Assembly (NCBI RefSeq): GCF_052180255.1
Contig: NZ_CP197466.1
Location: 2,976,001 to 3,040,000, forward strand
Origin: Paenibacillus_AM sp052180255
GTDB lineage: Bacteria > Bacillota > Bacilli > Paenibacillales > NBRC-103111
DNA length: 64,000 nucleotides
Direction of reading: 5' to 3'
Under the pieces are notes generated by a model, which saw only the letters and a list, made by a program, of their open reading frames with translations, did not search any database and had not been told where the DNA came from. Below are positions 33,863 through 42,352 of this stretch, in pieces (position 1 is the stretch's first letter; every line of letters starts with the position of its first letter). Position numbers and translations under genes: made by a program.

Positions 33863-34849
33863 TTACGCGTATTGAGCCGGAATGCGATGGACGATATCCT
33901 CAAATTCAGGCTCTTTCATATGTACATCGTCCATCTCCCCCCATTCACTCACGATCCGAAGTACATCCATCGGCTTGATCTCTTGGCGATTACAGTGAAT
34001 CGTTAGATAATCTTTGCCATACTCTTCAATTTGAAATGGAAACTCGGCTGCCGTCCACTTCGGTACATGTACCTGCCCCACGTAACTTACTCTCATAATA
34101 GTGGGAAGTCCAATCCGATCACGCAGCTGATGAATGGAACCGTCGTAACTAATTCGTCCAGCTTCAATCACGATAACACGCTTGCATAGCTGCTCGATAT
34201 CATCCATATCATGTGTTGTGAGCAGAATGGTTTTACTGAATTCTTGATTCAGAGTATTTAAGAAACCTCGAATGTTCTTTTTCGCCGTTACATCAAGTCC
34301 TATGGTCGGTTCATCTAAGAATAAAATATCAGGGTCATGCAGTAAGGCTGCCGCTAAATCTGCCCGCATCCGCTGACCGAGCGAGAGCTTTCGTGCCGGT
34401 GTCTCTAGAAACTCATCCAAACCCAGCAGCTCACTTAATTCTCCCAATCGCTTTCGTTTATCCGCTTCGTCTATCTGGTACATAGCAGCTAAGATATCAA
34501 ACGTATCTTTCGTCGGTAAATCCCACCACAGCTGACTACGCTGTCCGAATACGACGCCTAAGCGTCGTACGACCTTACGTCGATCCTGCTGTGGACTAAG
34601 CCCATGAATTGTAATCTCACCTGCACTCGGGTGAAGAATACCTGTGAGCATCTTAATTGTTGTAGATTTGCCTGCTCCGTTCGGGCCGATGTACCCGACA
34701 AAATCACCCTGTTCAATCGAGAAGCTTACCCCTTTGACCGCTTCCTTCTCGATATATCCTCTTGTGAATAAGCTTCGTATACCTGCGAATCTTCCTTCTT
34801 TGATAATTGGCAGCTTAAACGTTTTCTGTACATTGTTGACGATAATCAT
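33863..34849 (-). CDS. ABC-2 type exporter ATP-binding protein
   Basis: A 328-residue ATPase with Walker A GPNGAGKSTTIKML, signature LSLGQRMRADLAAALLHDP and Walker B ILFLDEPTIGLDV. An insert before Walker A (RSLFTRGYIEKEAVKGVSF) and a C-terminal extension are typical of the group paired with ABC2_membrane_6 permeases. It is the last gene of a three-gene operon with two membrane subunits. Likely export of a lipid, peptide or drug; the substrate is unknown. Confidence 0.92.
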   Translation of the reverse strand: MIIVNNVQKTFKLPIIKEGRFAGIRSLFTRGYIEKEAVKGVSFSIEQGDFVGYIGPNGAGKSTTIKMLTGILHPSAGEITIHGLSPQQDRRKVVRRLGVVFGQRSQLWWDLPTKDTFDILAAMYQIDEADKRKRLGELSELLGLDEFLETPARKLSLGQRMRADLAAALLHDPDILFLDEPTIGLDVTAKKNIRGFLNTLNQEFSKTILLTTHDMDDIEQLCKRVIVIEAGRISYDGSIHQLRDRIGLPTIMRVSYVGQVHVPKWTAAEFPFQIEEYGKDYLTIHCNRQEIKPMDVLRIVSEWGEMDDVHMKEPEFEDIVHRIPAQYA

Positions 34850-34889
34850 TCAAAGTCACCTCCATTTTCACTCGTTAATTTCTAACAGT

Positions 34890-35681
34890 TTATGTACCTG
34901 TACTCTGATACTTCGTAATACCGAAGCGCCAGAATGCAAAAGCGATTAGAAATATAACAACAGATAACATGGGCACAACGCCAATTACCCATAATCCGTA
35001 CTCATGCCGAATAATAGCCAATGCAGGCACGTAATTCGTCAGACCCACTGGAATTAATGTCAGCAGCATCCCTTTGAACCACTTGGGATATAGCTCTAAA
35101 GGGTATTGAGCCGCACTCCTTGCCGCGTCTTCTGTCATCGTCTGCAATTCTTCAATTCGGGTTGTCCAGAAACCAACGGTTGCTGTGGCAAGACCAATCG
35201 AGAACAAGATAAGAGCACCTGAACCAATCGTTACAATAGTCAATGGAATCGCGGTCCAATCGATCTGACCACTCTCCATCATTGCTTTCATCGCAAGAAC
35301 TAATACAATCGTGCCTTGTATAAGTTCTGCGAACAGAATCCGGAAGTTTTGTGACATGAGTGCGATCAACACTGGAATTGGACGAAGTAAGATTGAATCG
35401 AAATTCCCACTTACTAAATATTTGTCAAGATGATGCACATCCGATGCAAACGATCGATAAATCGCCTTAGAAATCATAATAATACCGTACAAATAAGCAA
35501 CTTCCTGTAAGGACCAGCCTTTAATATTTCCAAATTTCATCAGAACGAGTGCCACCATTAGAAACTCAGCTATCGTCACAAACGCAGCAAATAAGGTTGA
35601 GAGCAAAAAGTTAAACTTATACTGCATTTGACTTTTGAGACTAGCTCGAATTAAGAGTAGGTACAGCTTAAATAGTTTCAT
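34890..35681 (-). CDS. ABC-2 type transporter permease
   Basis: About 263 residues with six helices and no other domain, of the ABC2_membrane_6 (DUF990) type. The start is moved to the ATG at 35681, which overlaps the stop of the upstream permease (ATGA) and has a GGAGG box; the 25 extra residues of the longest frame are a read of the upstream gene. Subunit of the exporter with 33863 and 35678. Confidence 0.9.
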   Translation of the reverse strand: MKLFKLYLLLIRASLKSQMQYKFNFLLSTLFAAFVTIAEFLMVALVLMKFGNIKGWSLQEVAYLYGIIMISKAIYRSFASDVHHLDKYLVSGNFDSILLRPIPVLIALMSQNFRILFAELIQGTIVLVLAMKAMMESGQIDWTAIPLTIVTIGSGALILFSIGLATATVGFWTTRIEELQTMTEDAARSAAQYPLELYPKWFKGMLLTLIPVGLTNYVPALAIIRHEYGLWVIGVVPMLSVVIFLIAFAFWRFGITKYQSTGT

Positions 35682-36454
35682 CCGCCCTGCACCTCCAGTT
35701 TGTGTCGCATAAACCTTGTCACGTACAGGCAAACAAGTGTTAGTCCAATACACCACATAAGCGATCCGATTAAGACCGAAGGATCTACTTTATCCAAATA
35801 TATATTTGTGGGATAGTAGAGGAGATAGGGATATGGCGATGCCATACTAATTGCACGCAGCCAGCTTGGCAACCACTCAATTGGGATAAAAAAACCGGAT
35901 ATCAGCATGCTTAGCGCATAATTCACCCAGTACAGCCATTGCGATTCAGTTGTCCACATGCTCATTACACCAATCACATATTGTATACAAATCGAGATAT
36001 AAGCAGCTAGGGCTAATGCTAGAAAAGTCCAAACATAGGTAGAAAAATGCATAGGAAGTTTAAGTGAAAATAAAAAGAAGTAGAGGATGTAAATCGGAAG
36101 AAATTTATACACGAATTGATAAGCAATTTGCCCCCATTCTCGACTCATTCGCTGAATGAATAGATGCGTTGGCCGCATCAGATCGAGGGCGATTTGACCC
36201 GTTCGAACGGATTGTTCGATACCCAAGCCTCGTGTGAGAAATCCAGTAATCCATAAAATCGATTGATTAAAGGCAATATATGCTGTCATTCCTTCTGCAG
36301 CACGTGCACCTAAATCACTACTGCTGCCAATCCCAGCCCAGATTGCAACATACATAAAACCGAATACTAAACTTGCCGCATTCTTCAGCATATGCGCCCC
36401 CCGATATTGTAGGTTGCTAACATATGCCTTCCTTGCGAGTACGAAAAATAACAT
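35678..36454 (-). CDS. ABC-2 type transporter permease
   Basis: About 258 residues with six helices, first gene of the exporter operon. The start is the ATG at 36454 (LFFVLARKAYVSNLQYRGAH) behind GGAGGTG; the longer frame lies upstream of this box. Its N-terminal cytoplasmic helix is typical of permeases that pair with the next gene. The intergenic region toward the DedA gene is divergent. Confidence 0.9.
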   Translation of the reverse strand: MLFFVLARKAYVSNLQYRGAHMLKNAASLVFGFMYVAIWAGIGSSSDLGARAAEGMTAYIAFNQSILWITGFLTRGLGIEQSVRTGQIALDLMRPTHLFIQRMSREWGQIAYQFVYKFLPIYILYFFLFSLKLPMHFSTYVWTFLALALAAYISICIQYVIGVMSMWTTESQWLYWVNYALSMLISGFFIPIEWLPSWLRAISMASPYPYLLYYPTNIYLDKVDPSVLIGSLMWCIGLTLVCLYVTRFMRHKLEVQGG

Positions 36455-36674
36455 GCAACACCTCCAGTTCGTTTCATCCTTTGACAATAAAACTTACTTG
36501 TGCGTGAAATGCGTACAAAATTAGTGAAGGTTTCCATAGTACCAAATAAACATGGTGATTGGCAATATTTACTTGGAATCATCAAATAATATTTGTGTAA
36601 GTAAACAGAAACTTTAATTCCATTTTGACGTAAACTATTAAGTAGGCTTGATATCAGCAATACAGGAGGAATAC

Positions 36675-37316
36675 ATGCAATTTATTGAGAATTTATTCCA
36701 TCAACATGGTTATTTCGTCTTATTCTTTGGACTGCTATTAGAATTTATTGCTCTTCCTTTTCCAGGGGAGACTACGATGGCTTTTTCAGGATTTCTCTCG
36801 TATGAAGGTGTATTTCGGTGGGAAGTACTGGTGTTATTCGCTTTCTTGGGGACGACGATCGGTATGACCATTACTTATTTTATCGGATATTTTGTTGGCA
36901 TGCCTTTCGTTCGGAAATATGGCAAATGGGTGCTACTTAGTCCAGACAAAATTGATAAGACCAAGATCTGGTTCGATAAATACGGCTATACGCTTATTTT
37001 CATTGGCTATTTCATACCAGGGGTACGTCATTTCACAGGCTATTTTTCGGGAATTGTCCGACTCCCCTTTCGTAAATTCGCTTTAACTGCCTATACAGGA
37101 GCACTGTTCTGGGTCGTTCTATTCATCTGGATCGGCAAGCTGTTCGGGCCCCAGTGGCGAGCTATGTTCGAGTTGTTTGAACGATATGCGAAGTTCGGGA
37201 TTATCATCCTAGTGGTGTTCATCCTTCTTTATCTCAGTATTCGGTTCCGTAAACAATTACATATTTGGATCAAGTATCTTGTGAAAGGGAAAGACTCTGA
37301 TTCAATGAATAAATAG
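36675..37316 (+). CDS. DedA/VTT-family membrane protein
   Basis: A 213-residue DedA protein. It has the two re-entrant motifs: FIALPFPGETTMAFSGFLSY near residue 30 and GYFIPGVRHFTGYFSG with the conserved Arg near residue 120. Family members include undecaprenyl-phosphate flippases and lipid scramblases. AGGAGGA immediately before the ATG at 36675 decides the start. It is monocistronic, divergent to the ABC-2 exporter and ends in a clear terminator. Whether it is a UptA-type lipid carrier flippase cannot be decided here. Confidence 0.9.
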   Translation: MQFIENLFHQHGYFVLFFGLLLEFIALPFPGETTMAFSGFLSYEGVFRWEVLVLFAFLGTTIGMTITYFIGYFVGMPFVRKYGKWVLLSPDKIDKTKIWFDKYGYTLIFIGYFIPGVRHFTGYFSGIVRLPFRKFALTAYTGALFWVVLFIWIGKLFGPQWRAMFELFERYAKFGIIILVVFILLYLSIRFRKQLHIWIKYLVKGKDSDSMNK

Positions 37317-37324
37317 GCTGATAT

Positions 37325-37352
37325 AAAAAGACCATCGTGAGATGGTCTTTTT
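37325..37352. terminator. Terminator after dedA
   Basis: AAAAAGACCATC (37325-37336) pairs perfectly with GATGGTCTTTTT (37341-37352) around a GTGA loop; usable in both directions. Confidence 0.93.
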
Positions 37353-37359
37353 GCTGTAC

Positions 37360-37545
37360 CTACGATCCGCCAGTGCGTCTACGTTGGTTATTTGGTTTTT
37401 TGTTATTTTGTGTTTTCATTGCATGCGGTGAATTACCGCCACCAAATCCACCTGTATTATTGGATTTCTGTTGTTTTTTCTCAGCAAGCTTCTGCTTAAT
37501 CGCATCCGCTAAACTCATTTTCTTTGGCTCATTTCCTTCTGACAT
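37360..37545 (-). CDS. Small basic hypothetical protein, 61 residues
   Basis: The N-terminal half (MSLADAIKQKLAEKKQQ) is a charged helix; the C-terminal half is a disordered Gly/Asn/Lys/Arg-rich tail ending RRRTGGS. A GGGTGG box precedes the ATG and a terminator follows the stop. I do not recognise a named family; similar short Lys-rich proteins are common in Paenibacillus. Nucleic acid binding is possible from charge alone. Confidence 0.65.
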   Translation of the reverse strand: MSEGNEPKKMSLADAIKQKLAEKKQQKSNNTGGFGGGNSPHAMKTQNNKKPNNQRRRTGGS

Positions 37546-37714
37546 GGTTACACCACCCTTGTACTCGTTACGGCATTTCCCTCATTGTAAACTGTTTTGC
37601 CAATCACGACAAGAGCACACCCGATTTATCAAGATAGGAGCGTAAAATAGCGACATAAAACAGATCCCATCTTACATGATCTGCCTTATGCCGCCCTACT
37701 TACTTATTCATTTA

Positions 37715-37855
37715 TTAACGCATAAACACACGAGTAATAATGACTAATAAGATAAAGAGAACAAGAATTGTACCTGTATTCGTAAATCCACCACAACCAA
37801 CAGGTGACACTTCTTCTTCGTTACATCCACAGCCGCAACCACCTACGAACCCCAT
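37715..37855 (-). CDS. Small YjcZ-like membrane protein, 46 residues
   Basis: Starts MGFVGGCGCGCNEEE with a Gly/Cys-rich head, then a single C-terminal helix GTILVLFILLVIITRVFM. This arrangement is that of YjcZ-type sporulation proteins of bacilli. The ATG at 37855 lies behind GGAGGGGGATTT, which the longest frame would include, so the shorter form is chosen. A sporulation role is a family-based inference. Confidence 0.7.
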   Translation of the reverse strand: MGFVGGCGCGCNEEEVSPVGCGGFTNTGTILVLFILLVIITRVFMR

Positions 37856-37955
37856 ACTCAAATCCCCCTCCCCAGTGCTTGATACTGGTAACTGGTAATT
37901 TTGCACATTATTATTCTATGAATGCGCACAGGGAATGATTGGACGTTTTTACTAT

Positions 37956-37990
37956 AAAAAAACAGGCCTCCGCTAGTATACGGCTGCCTG
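37956..37990 (-). terminator. Terminator of the aldo/keto reductase gene
   Basis: On the minus strand CAGGC..CCG pairs with CGG..GCCTG (37963-37990) and is followed by seven T residues. Confidence 0.85.
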
Positions 37991-37999
37991 GTTGCATCA

Positions 38000-38827
38000 T
38001 TAAAATACAAATTTATCGGGATGTGGACCAAATCTTTTATCTTCATTGAGTGTATTCAAACGCTTCATATCATCATTCGAAAGTTCGAAATCAAAAATAT
38101 TTCCGTTCTCTTGAATGCGTTCAGCGCGAATCGATTTAGGGATCGTTACAACGCCCTGTTGAATATCCCAACGAAGAACAATTTGTGCAGGAGACTTCTG
38201 ATATTTAGTCGCAAGCTCCGTGAGCAAAGGTAAGTCCAGATTTCCTTGCATAAGTGGGCTCCATGCTTCAAGTTGAATTCCTTCTTGCTTGCAATAATTG
38301 TATAGTTCTTGTTGATTAAGCAATGGATGATATTCCACTTGGTTCACCATAGGCTTAATCTCACAATTTGCAATTAACTCCTCTAAATGATGAACAAGGA
38401 AATTACTTACGCCTATCGCTTTCACAAGTCCATCCTTGTACAATTTCTCAAGCGCCCTATATGTCTCAATATATTTAGACGTACCTGGCCAATGAACCAA
38501 GTACAAATCCAAATATTCCACACCTAGCTTCTGTCTGCTTGTCTCAAATGCTTGCAATGTTGACTCATAACCTTGGTCATCATTCCAAACTTTCGTTGTA
38601 ATAAACAGATCTTCACGGTTTACGCCGCTTACCTTAATACCACGACCTACACCTGCTTCATTCCCGTATATTGCAGCAGTATCAATACTGCGATAGCCTG
38701 CTTCGATTGCAGCTCGAACAGCGTGCTCGACTTCCTCACCATCTTGAGTCTTCCATACGCCAAGACCTAGCCAAGGCATACGAACTCCATTACGAAGTGT
38801 CGTTGAATCTTGAATGCTAGTTACCAT
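38000..38827 (-). CDS. Aldo/keto reductase (2,5-diketo-gluconate reductase-like)
   Basis: A 275-residue TIM-barrel NADPH-dependent reductase. The catalytic tetrad is visible as Asp49 (SIDTAAIYGNE), Tyr54, Lys79 (ITTKVW) and His112 (LVHWPG), with the NADP-binding IPKSIRAERIQEN near the end. Likely a broad-range aldehyde or ketone reductase. The ATG at 38827 follows GGGGAGG; the longest frame starts 17 codons earlier without support. Divergent to ldh; it has its own terminator. Confidence 0.92.
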   Translation of the reverse strand: MVTSIQDSTTLRNGVRMPWLGLGVWKTQDGEEVEHAVRAAIEAGYRSIDTAAIYGNEAGVGRGIKVSGVNREDLFITTKVWNDDQGYESTLQAFETSRQKLGVEYLDLYLVHWPGTSKYIETYRALEKLYKDGLVKAIGVSNFLVHHLEELIANCEIKPMVNQVEYHPLLNQQELYNYCKQEGIQLEAWSPLMQGNLDLPLLTELATKYQKSPAQIVLRWDIQQGVVTIPKSIRAERIQENGNIFDFELSNDDMKRLNTLNEDKRFGPHPDKFVF

Positions 38828-38914
38828 AAATCGAACCTCCCCTATGGATGTCCCTGAATCGGACTCTCCTCTCATCATACCATAACTCCGACTAACGAGG
38901 CTATTTTCCTAAGA

Positions 38915-38957
38915 GGTGCTTACCCTTTATGTATAAATCTCCAAGGGCAGTAGCACC
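38915..38957. other. Interrupted inverted repeat between akr and ldh
   Basis: GGTGCT (38915-38920) and CCCTT (38923-38927) pair with AAGGG (38943-38947) and AGCACC (38952-38957). No T run follows on either strand. It may be an operator or a leader hairpin of the reductase gene. Confidence 0.4.
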
Positions 38958-39077
38958 ATAAGAACGTACTCACGATTTCAACAGTGACCGAAAGGGCTTC
39001 TTTTCTCCACAGTAATCAAATTTTTGGTATACTCTATAAACGAAAGGGAAAAAAGAAAAGGTTGGAGGAATAATCAC

Positions 39078-40031
39078 ATGCAGGATTTACAATCAAAAGT
39101 GAGTCGAGTCGCCCTAGTCGGATCAGGTGCGGTTGGGGCTAGCTATGCCTTTGCTCTATTGAATCAAGGCATTGCCAATGAACTTGTCATTATAGATGTT
39201 AATCATCAAAAGGCCGAAGGAGACGCCATGGACTTAAATCATGGCCTGCCTTTTAGCCCTTCTATGAAAATATGGGCCGGTACATATGAAGACTGCGGTT
39301 CAGCAGATATCGTCGTCATTACAGCAGGTGCAAGTCAGGCTCCTGGTGAAACTCGGATGGATTTAATTAATAAAAATTCCCGCATTTTCAAAAGCATTGT
39401 CACAAGCATCATGGACAGCGGATTTCACGGGATTTTTGTCATTGCTACGAATCCTGTTGATGTCCTCACTTATGCCACATGGAAATACTCAGGTCTGCCT
39501 GCTTCCAGGGTCATCGGCTCGGGCACGATTCTCGACAGTGCACGCCTTCGCTTCTTGCTCGGTCAAGAATTCAATGTCGACTCTCGCAACATACATGCTT
39601 ATATCATGGGTGAACATGGTGACACCGAATTACCTGTCTGGAGTAATGCCAACATCGCCGGTCTTTCGCTCATGGAGTATAAAGCCCAGCACGGAACACC
39701 CACTGACGAGAGATTAGATGAAATCTTCATCCAAGTCCGTGATGCTGCGTATCACATTATCGAGCGTAAAGGTGCTACATATTACGGGATTGCAATGGGT
39801 CTCGCCCGTCTGACGAAAGCTATTTTGAATAACGAGAACTCCGTATTCTCTGTTTCTTCCTTGCTTACTGGACAGTATGGACTGGATGATGTGTATATCG
39901 GAATACCAGCCATAATCAATCGTGATGGAATACGCGAAGTCCTTGAGCTCAATTTGATGGAAGACGAACGTGAGAAACTTCATCATTCGGCTACTGTACT
40001 GAAAAACGCGATTGCATCGCTTGAATTGTAA
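39078..40031 (+). CDS. ldh: L-lactate dehydrogenase
   Basis: A 317-residue L-LDH. The Rossmann motif is VALVGSGAVGASYAF (15-20), the substrate loop ITAGASQAPGETRMDLINKN holds Arg93, and the catalytic His180 is in IMGEHGDTELPVWS. It reduces pyruvate to L-lactate with NADH, complementing pfl fermentation in this window. The ATG at 39078 lies nine bases after GGAGGA, while the longest frame starts upstream of that box. No allosteric site can be judged. A strong terminator follows. Confidence 0.96.
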   Translation: MQDLQSKVSRVALVGSGAVGASYAFALLNQGIANELVIIDVNHQKAEGDAMDLNHGLPFSPSMKIWAGTYEDCGSADIVVITAGASQAPGETRMDLINKNSRIFKSIVTSIMDSGFHGIFVIATNPVDVLTYATWKYSGLPASRVIGSGTILDSARLRFLLGQEFNVDSRNIHAYIMGEHGDTELPVWSNANIAGLSLMEYKAQHGTPTDERLDEIFIQVRDAAYHIIERKGATYYGIAMGLARLTKAILNNENSVFSVSSLLTGQYGLDDVYIGIPAIINRDGIREVLELNLMEDEREKLHHSATVLKNAIASLEL

Positions 40032-40035
40032 ACGC

Positions 40036-40092
40036 AAAACGACCGCTGATCTAGAAGTGACTTACCACTTCCTAGATCAACGGTCGTTTTTT
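40036..40092. terminator. Long bidirectional terminator between ldh and the DUF350 operon
   Basis: AAAACGACCG and TGATCTAG pair with CTAGATCA and CGGTCGTTTT, with an inner AAGTG/CACTT pairing; T runs on both strands. Confidence 0.92.
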
Positions 40093-40099
40093 ATCATGT

Positions 40100-40498
40100 T
40101 TAAATGATCAAACTGCTAATCGAAATACTAATGCCGATATAAACCATGCTTAGTAATGCACCAACAGCTACATTTCCTTTTTCCAAGTGCTCGGATAATT
40201 TAAGCCCGGGTGTAATAATATCAAATATCCAGTAGGCCAGTAGTAAACAGACATAGCCGACTGCGAACCAAAAGGCCAAATGTGGAATCGATGAATTGGT
40301 ATAGGAGGCAATTCCTAGAATAATACCTGTCGCAATAAATTTTCCGCCCATTGCAAGACCTACAGCCGTATTGCCTTTCTTCAGCTCTTCCAAATCATTG
40401 TACGGCGTCAACCAACTAAAGACAACCATTCCAATCATTTGTAAAATAATAATAACAACAATGCTTAGTGCTATATGAAACACTATCAATCCGCCCAC
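40100..40498 (-). CDS. DUF350-family membrane protein
   Basis: A 132-residue protein with four helices arranged as two similar halves (GNTAVGLAMGGKFIATGIILG and GNVAVGALLSMVYIGI are the repeated parts), typical of DUF350 (YjfL family). The frame begins at GTG 40498 within the end of the upstream gene; TTG 40489 or GTG 40483 fit the GGGGGTGG box too. In E. coli a DUF350 protein (YjfL) is encoded with a GSP-synthase-like ATP-grasp protein (YjfC), as here. Last gene of the five-gene unit. Confidence 0.85.
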   Translation of the reverse strand: MGGLIVFHIALSIVVIIILQMIGMVVFSWLTPYNDLEELKKGNTAVGLAMGGKFIATGIILGIASYTNSSIPHLAFWFAVGYVCLLLAYWIFDIITPGLKLSEHLEKGNVAVGALLSMVYIGISISISSLII

Positions 40499-41160
40499 CC
40501 CCGAAATTTGGCCATCGCTAAGTCATATTTTGCAAAATCATGCACTTCCTCAAGTGTGACTTTGACTTGTTTCTTATCTTTGAAATTCGTATACCGCGCT
40601 TCATCAATCGGTTGTTTGATGACATGGCCTGAAGGTAGCTTTACGATAGCAAACTGTCTAAACTTACCGTCCAGTTCTGTTTTGTAAACGCCTACTAAAT
40701 CCACATCAGTCGTGATGTTCACTTTTAAATCGCGAATATCCGTATCAGCTGCTTCTTTCGTCCGATAGGATTTGATCGACTCCCATTTGGATAAATGAAT
40801 GTCATTGCGCAAATCATCACGCGTCGTCATCTCAGCTGACATGAATTGGACAATCCATACCTGATCACCTGTTGCATAATTATCATCATTAGTCAGCATA
40901 TCATTATCTGGTAAAATCGTCATGTCATCTCCGATTAAATCACCGACTTTACCTTCTACAACCCGGTAATCCCAAGGCAGGTTTTCTTGTCCTGTAGGTG
41001 ACTCCACTTCAGTGCTTACTGGAACTGCAAGACTCGAACTGTTTACCGGATCATCCTCCGAATTCATAAAGACCACAAAAAGGAACACCAAGGCAATACC
41101 GACGCCTAAAGCAATAAGAATTTTTTTAGTTCGAAGATCAAGCTTTTGTTTCTGTTTCAT
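40486..41160 (-). CDS. Membrane-anchored protein of unknown family
   Basis: A 224-residue protein: basic N-terminus, one helix (about 13-32), a Ser/Pro-rich stretch and an extracellular-type mixed alpha/beta domain with many Asp and Lys residues and no cysteines after the helix. I do not recognise the family. It overlaps the ligase gene by 23 bases upstream and the DUF350 gene by 13 bases downstream, so it is made together with them and is probably a working part of the same complex. GAGGG precedes the ATG. Confidence 0.8.
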   Translation of the reverse strand: MKQKQKLDLRTKKILIALGVGIALVFLFVVFMNSEDDPVNSSSLAVPVSTEVESPTGQENLPWDYRVVEGKVGDLIGDDMTILPDNDMLTNDDNYATGDQVWIVQFMSAEMTTRDDLRNDIHLSKWESIKSYRTKEAADTDIRDLKVNITTDVDLVGVYKTELDGKFRQFAIVKLPSGHVIKQPIDEARYTNFKDKKQVKVTLEEVHDFAKYDLAMAKFRGWAD

Positions 41161-42352
41161 TTTCCCTCACCCCAATCGCTATAAAGTGGCTGCTATTACC
41201 CGTAATAAGTCCACCTGCTCGGCCAAGAAGGCCACATGGTTTGCCATGTATAACGAACACGCCAGTTAATAAGTGAAAATCCCCGGCCGCAAGTTGAACT
41301 TCAGGAAGGTCTGCTCTCTTCTGATACACACGACTGAAAAATTCACTGCTATCAAACCCCGCCGTATCCTGCGCATCCATAACCCCATCTGTATCGAACA
41401 TCTGCACAGAACCACCTTCACGTCCAAACATCGACTTCGATACGTAACTGTGATCAAAAATCGGCTTATTATAAGTAGGCAGCATGAAACGTTCAATGTA
41501 AGCATGTTCTTTCTCATCAAAAATATCGACTTCCAACTCATGCAACCCCCATATCAGAGCTTGCAAGCCTTTAGACTGCAAAATGATAGCATGCAGGGAA
41601 TTAAATAGCTCAACTTGATGTGTCTCAATGGAATAAGCAAAGGCTTCACCACCATCATCAATCGCCATCCATTCCTTCGGATAAAGAGCAAATAATCGTT
41701 TAATCTCACTTCCATTCGCGTCTTTTAAAACGCCGTTATCTACCCACAATTCCAAACAATCCATCATTTTCACATCGAGACCGCTATGTTTAGCGAGCAT
41801 ATCGACTGTCCCGGTATCTTCCAGATGTTGACCGTAGCTGACGCAGGCTACATAATCCGGTTTTTCTACTGCCCACGCGTCACGGACCAGATTAGCCATC
41901 TGATCATTTGTCGTATTTACCTGATACTGCTGACACATCCAAGGTGTGACAACCGAAGATTCCACATACCCAGTTGGTGTATCTGCATTTAATTCCAATA
42001 ATTTAATCGTTCCGTCATGAGCAATGGCAAAATCAAATCGTGCATAGCGACTCATGTGTCCGAACTCATTCGGCTCAAGACAATCAAGCCCATCCCACAG
42101 TACTTCTGGTATGGATAGCACCTCATATAGATCACTTCGGCCGATCACAAAGCGGGCTGCCTTATCAAAAATATGCCATAACACTTGAGAAGCATCCATT
42201 AACAGTTCATGTGTACGCCCATCCATTGTAACCAGTTGATCGATCCAATATTTCTCATCCTCGAAGTCCGCCCACGTAAATCCCATTGCAGCAAGTTCAG
42301 CAACCCGTGAGGCACGATCCTCATGCGGCAGTCCCATTACGCTCCATACCAT
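41138..42352 (-). CDS. Glutathionylspermidine-synthase-like ATP-grasp ligase (YgiC/YjfC-like)
   Basis: A 404-residue ATP-grasp amide ligase of the GSP_synth family. Family motifs are SRYARFDFAI (Arg105, Asp107), LLELNADTPTGYVESS (Glu120, Asn122) and, toward the end, VSKSMFGREGGSV and GLLGRAGGLITGNSSHF for ATP binding. The amidase domain of true GspS is absent, as in YgiC/YjfC. Family enzymes join a carboxylate to an amine via an acyl-phosphate. The ATG shares a base with the stop of the Ser/Gly-rich gene (TAATG), and its GGAGG box lies inside the codons for that protein's Gly tail. Substrates are unknown. Confidence 0.88.
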   Translation of the reverse strand: MVWSVMGLPHEDRASRVAELAAMGFTWADFEDEKYWIDQLVTMDGRTHELLMDASQVLWHIFDKAARFVIGRSDLYEVLSIPEVLWDGLDCLEPNEFGHMSRYARFDFAIAHDGTIKLLELNADTPTGYVESSVVTPWMCQQYQVNTTNDQMANLVRDAWAVEKPDYVACVSYGQHLEDTGTVDMLAKHSGLDVKMMDCLELWVDNGVLKDANGSEIKRLFALYPKEWMAIDDGGEAFAYSIETHQVELFNSLHAIILQSKGLQALIWGLHELEVDIFDEKEHAYIERFMLPTYNKPIFDHSYVSKSMFGREGGSVQMFDTDGVMDAQDTAGFDSSEFFSRVYQKRADLPEVQLAAGDFHLLTGVFVIHGKPCGLLGRAGGLITGNSSHFIAIGVRENETETKA

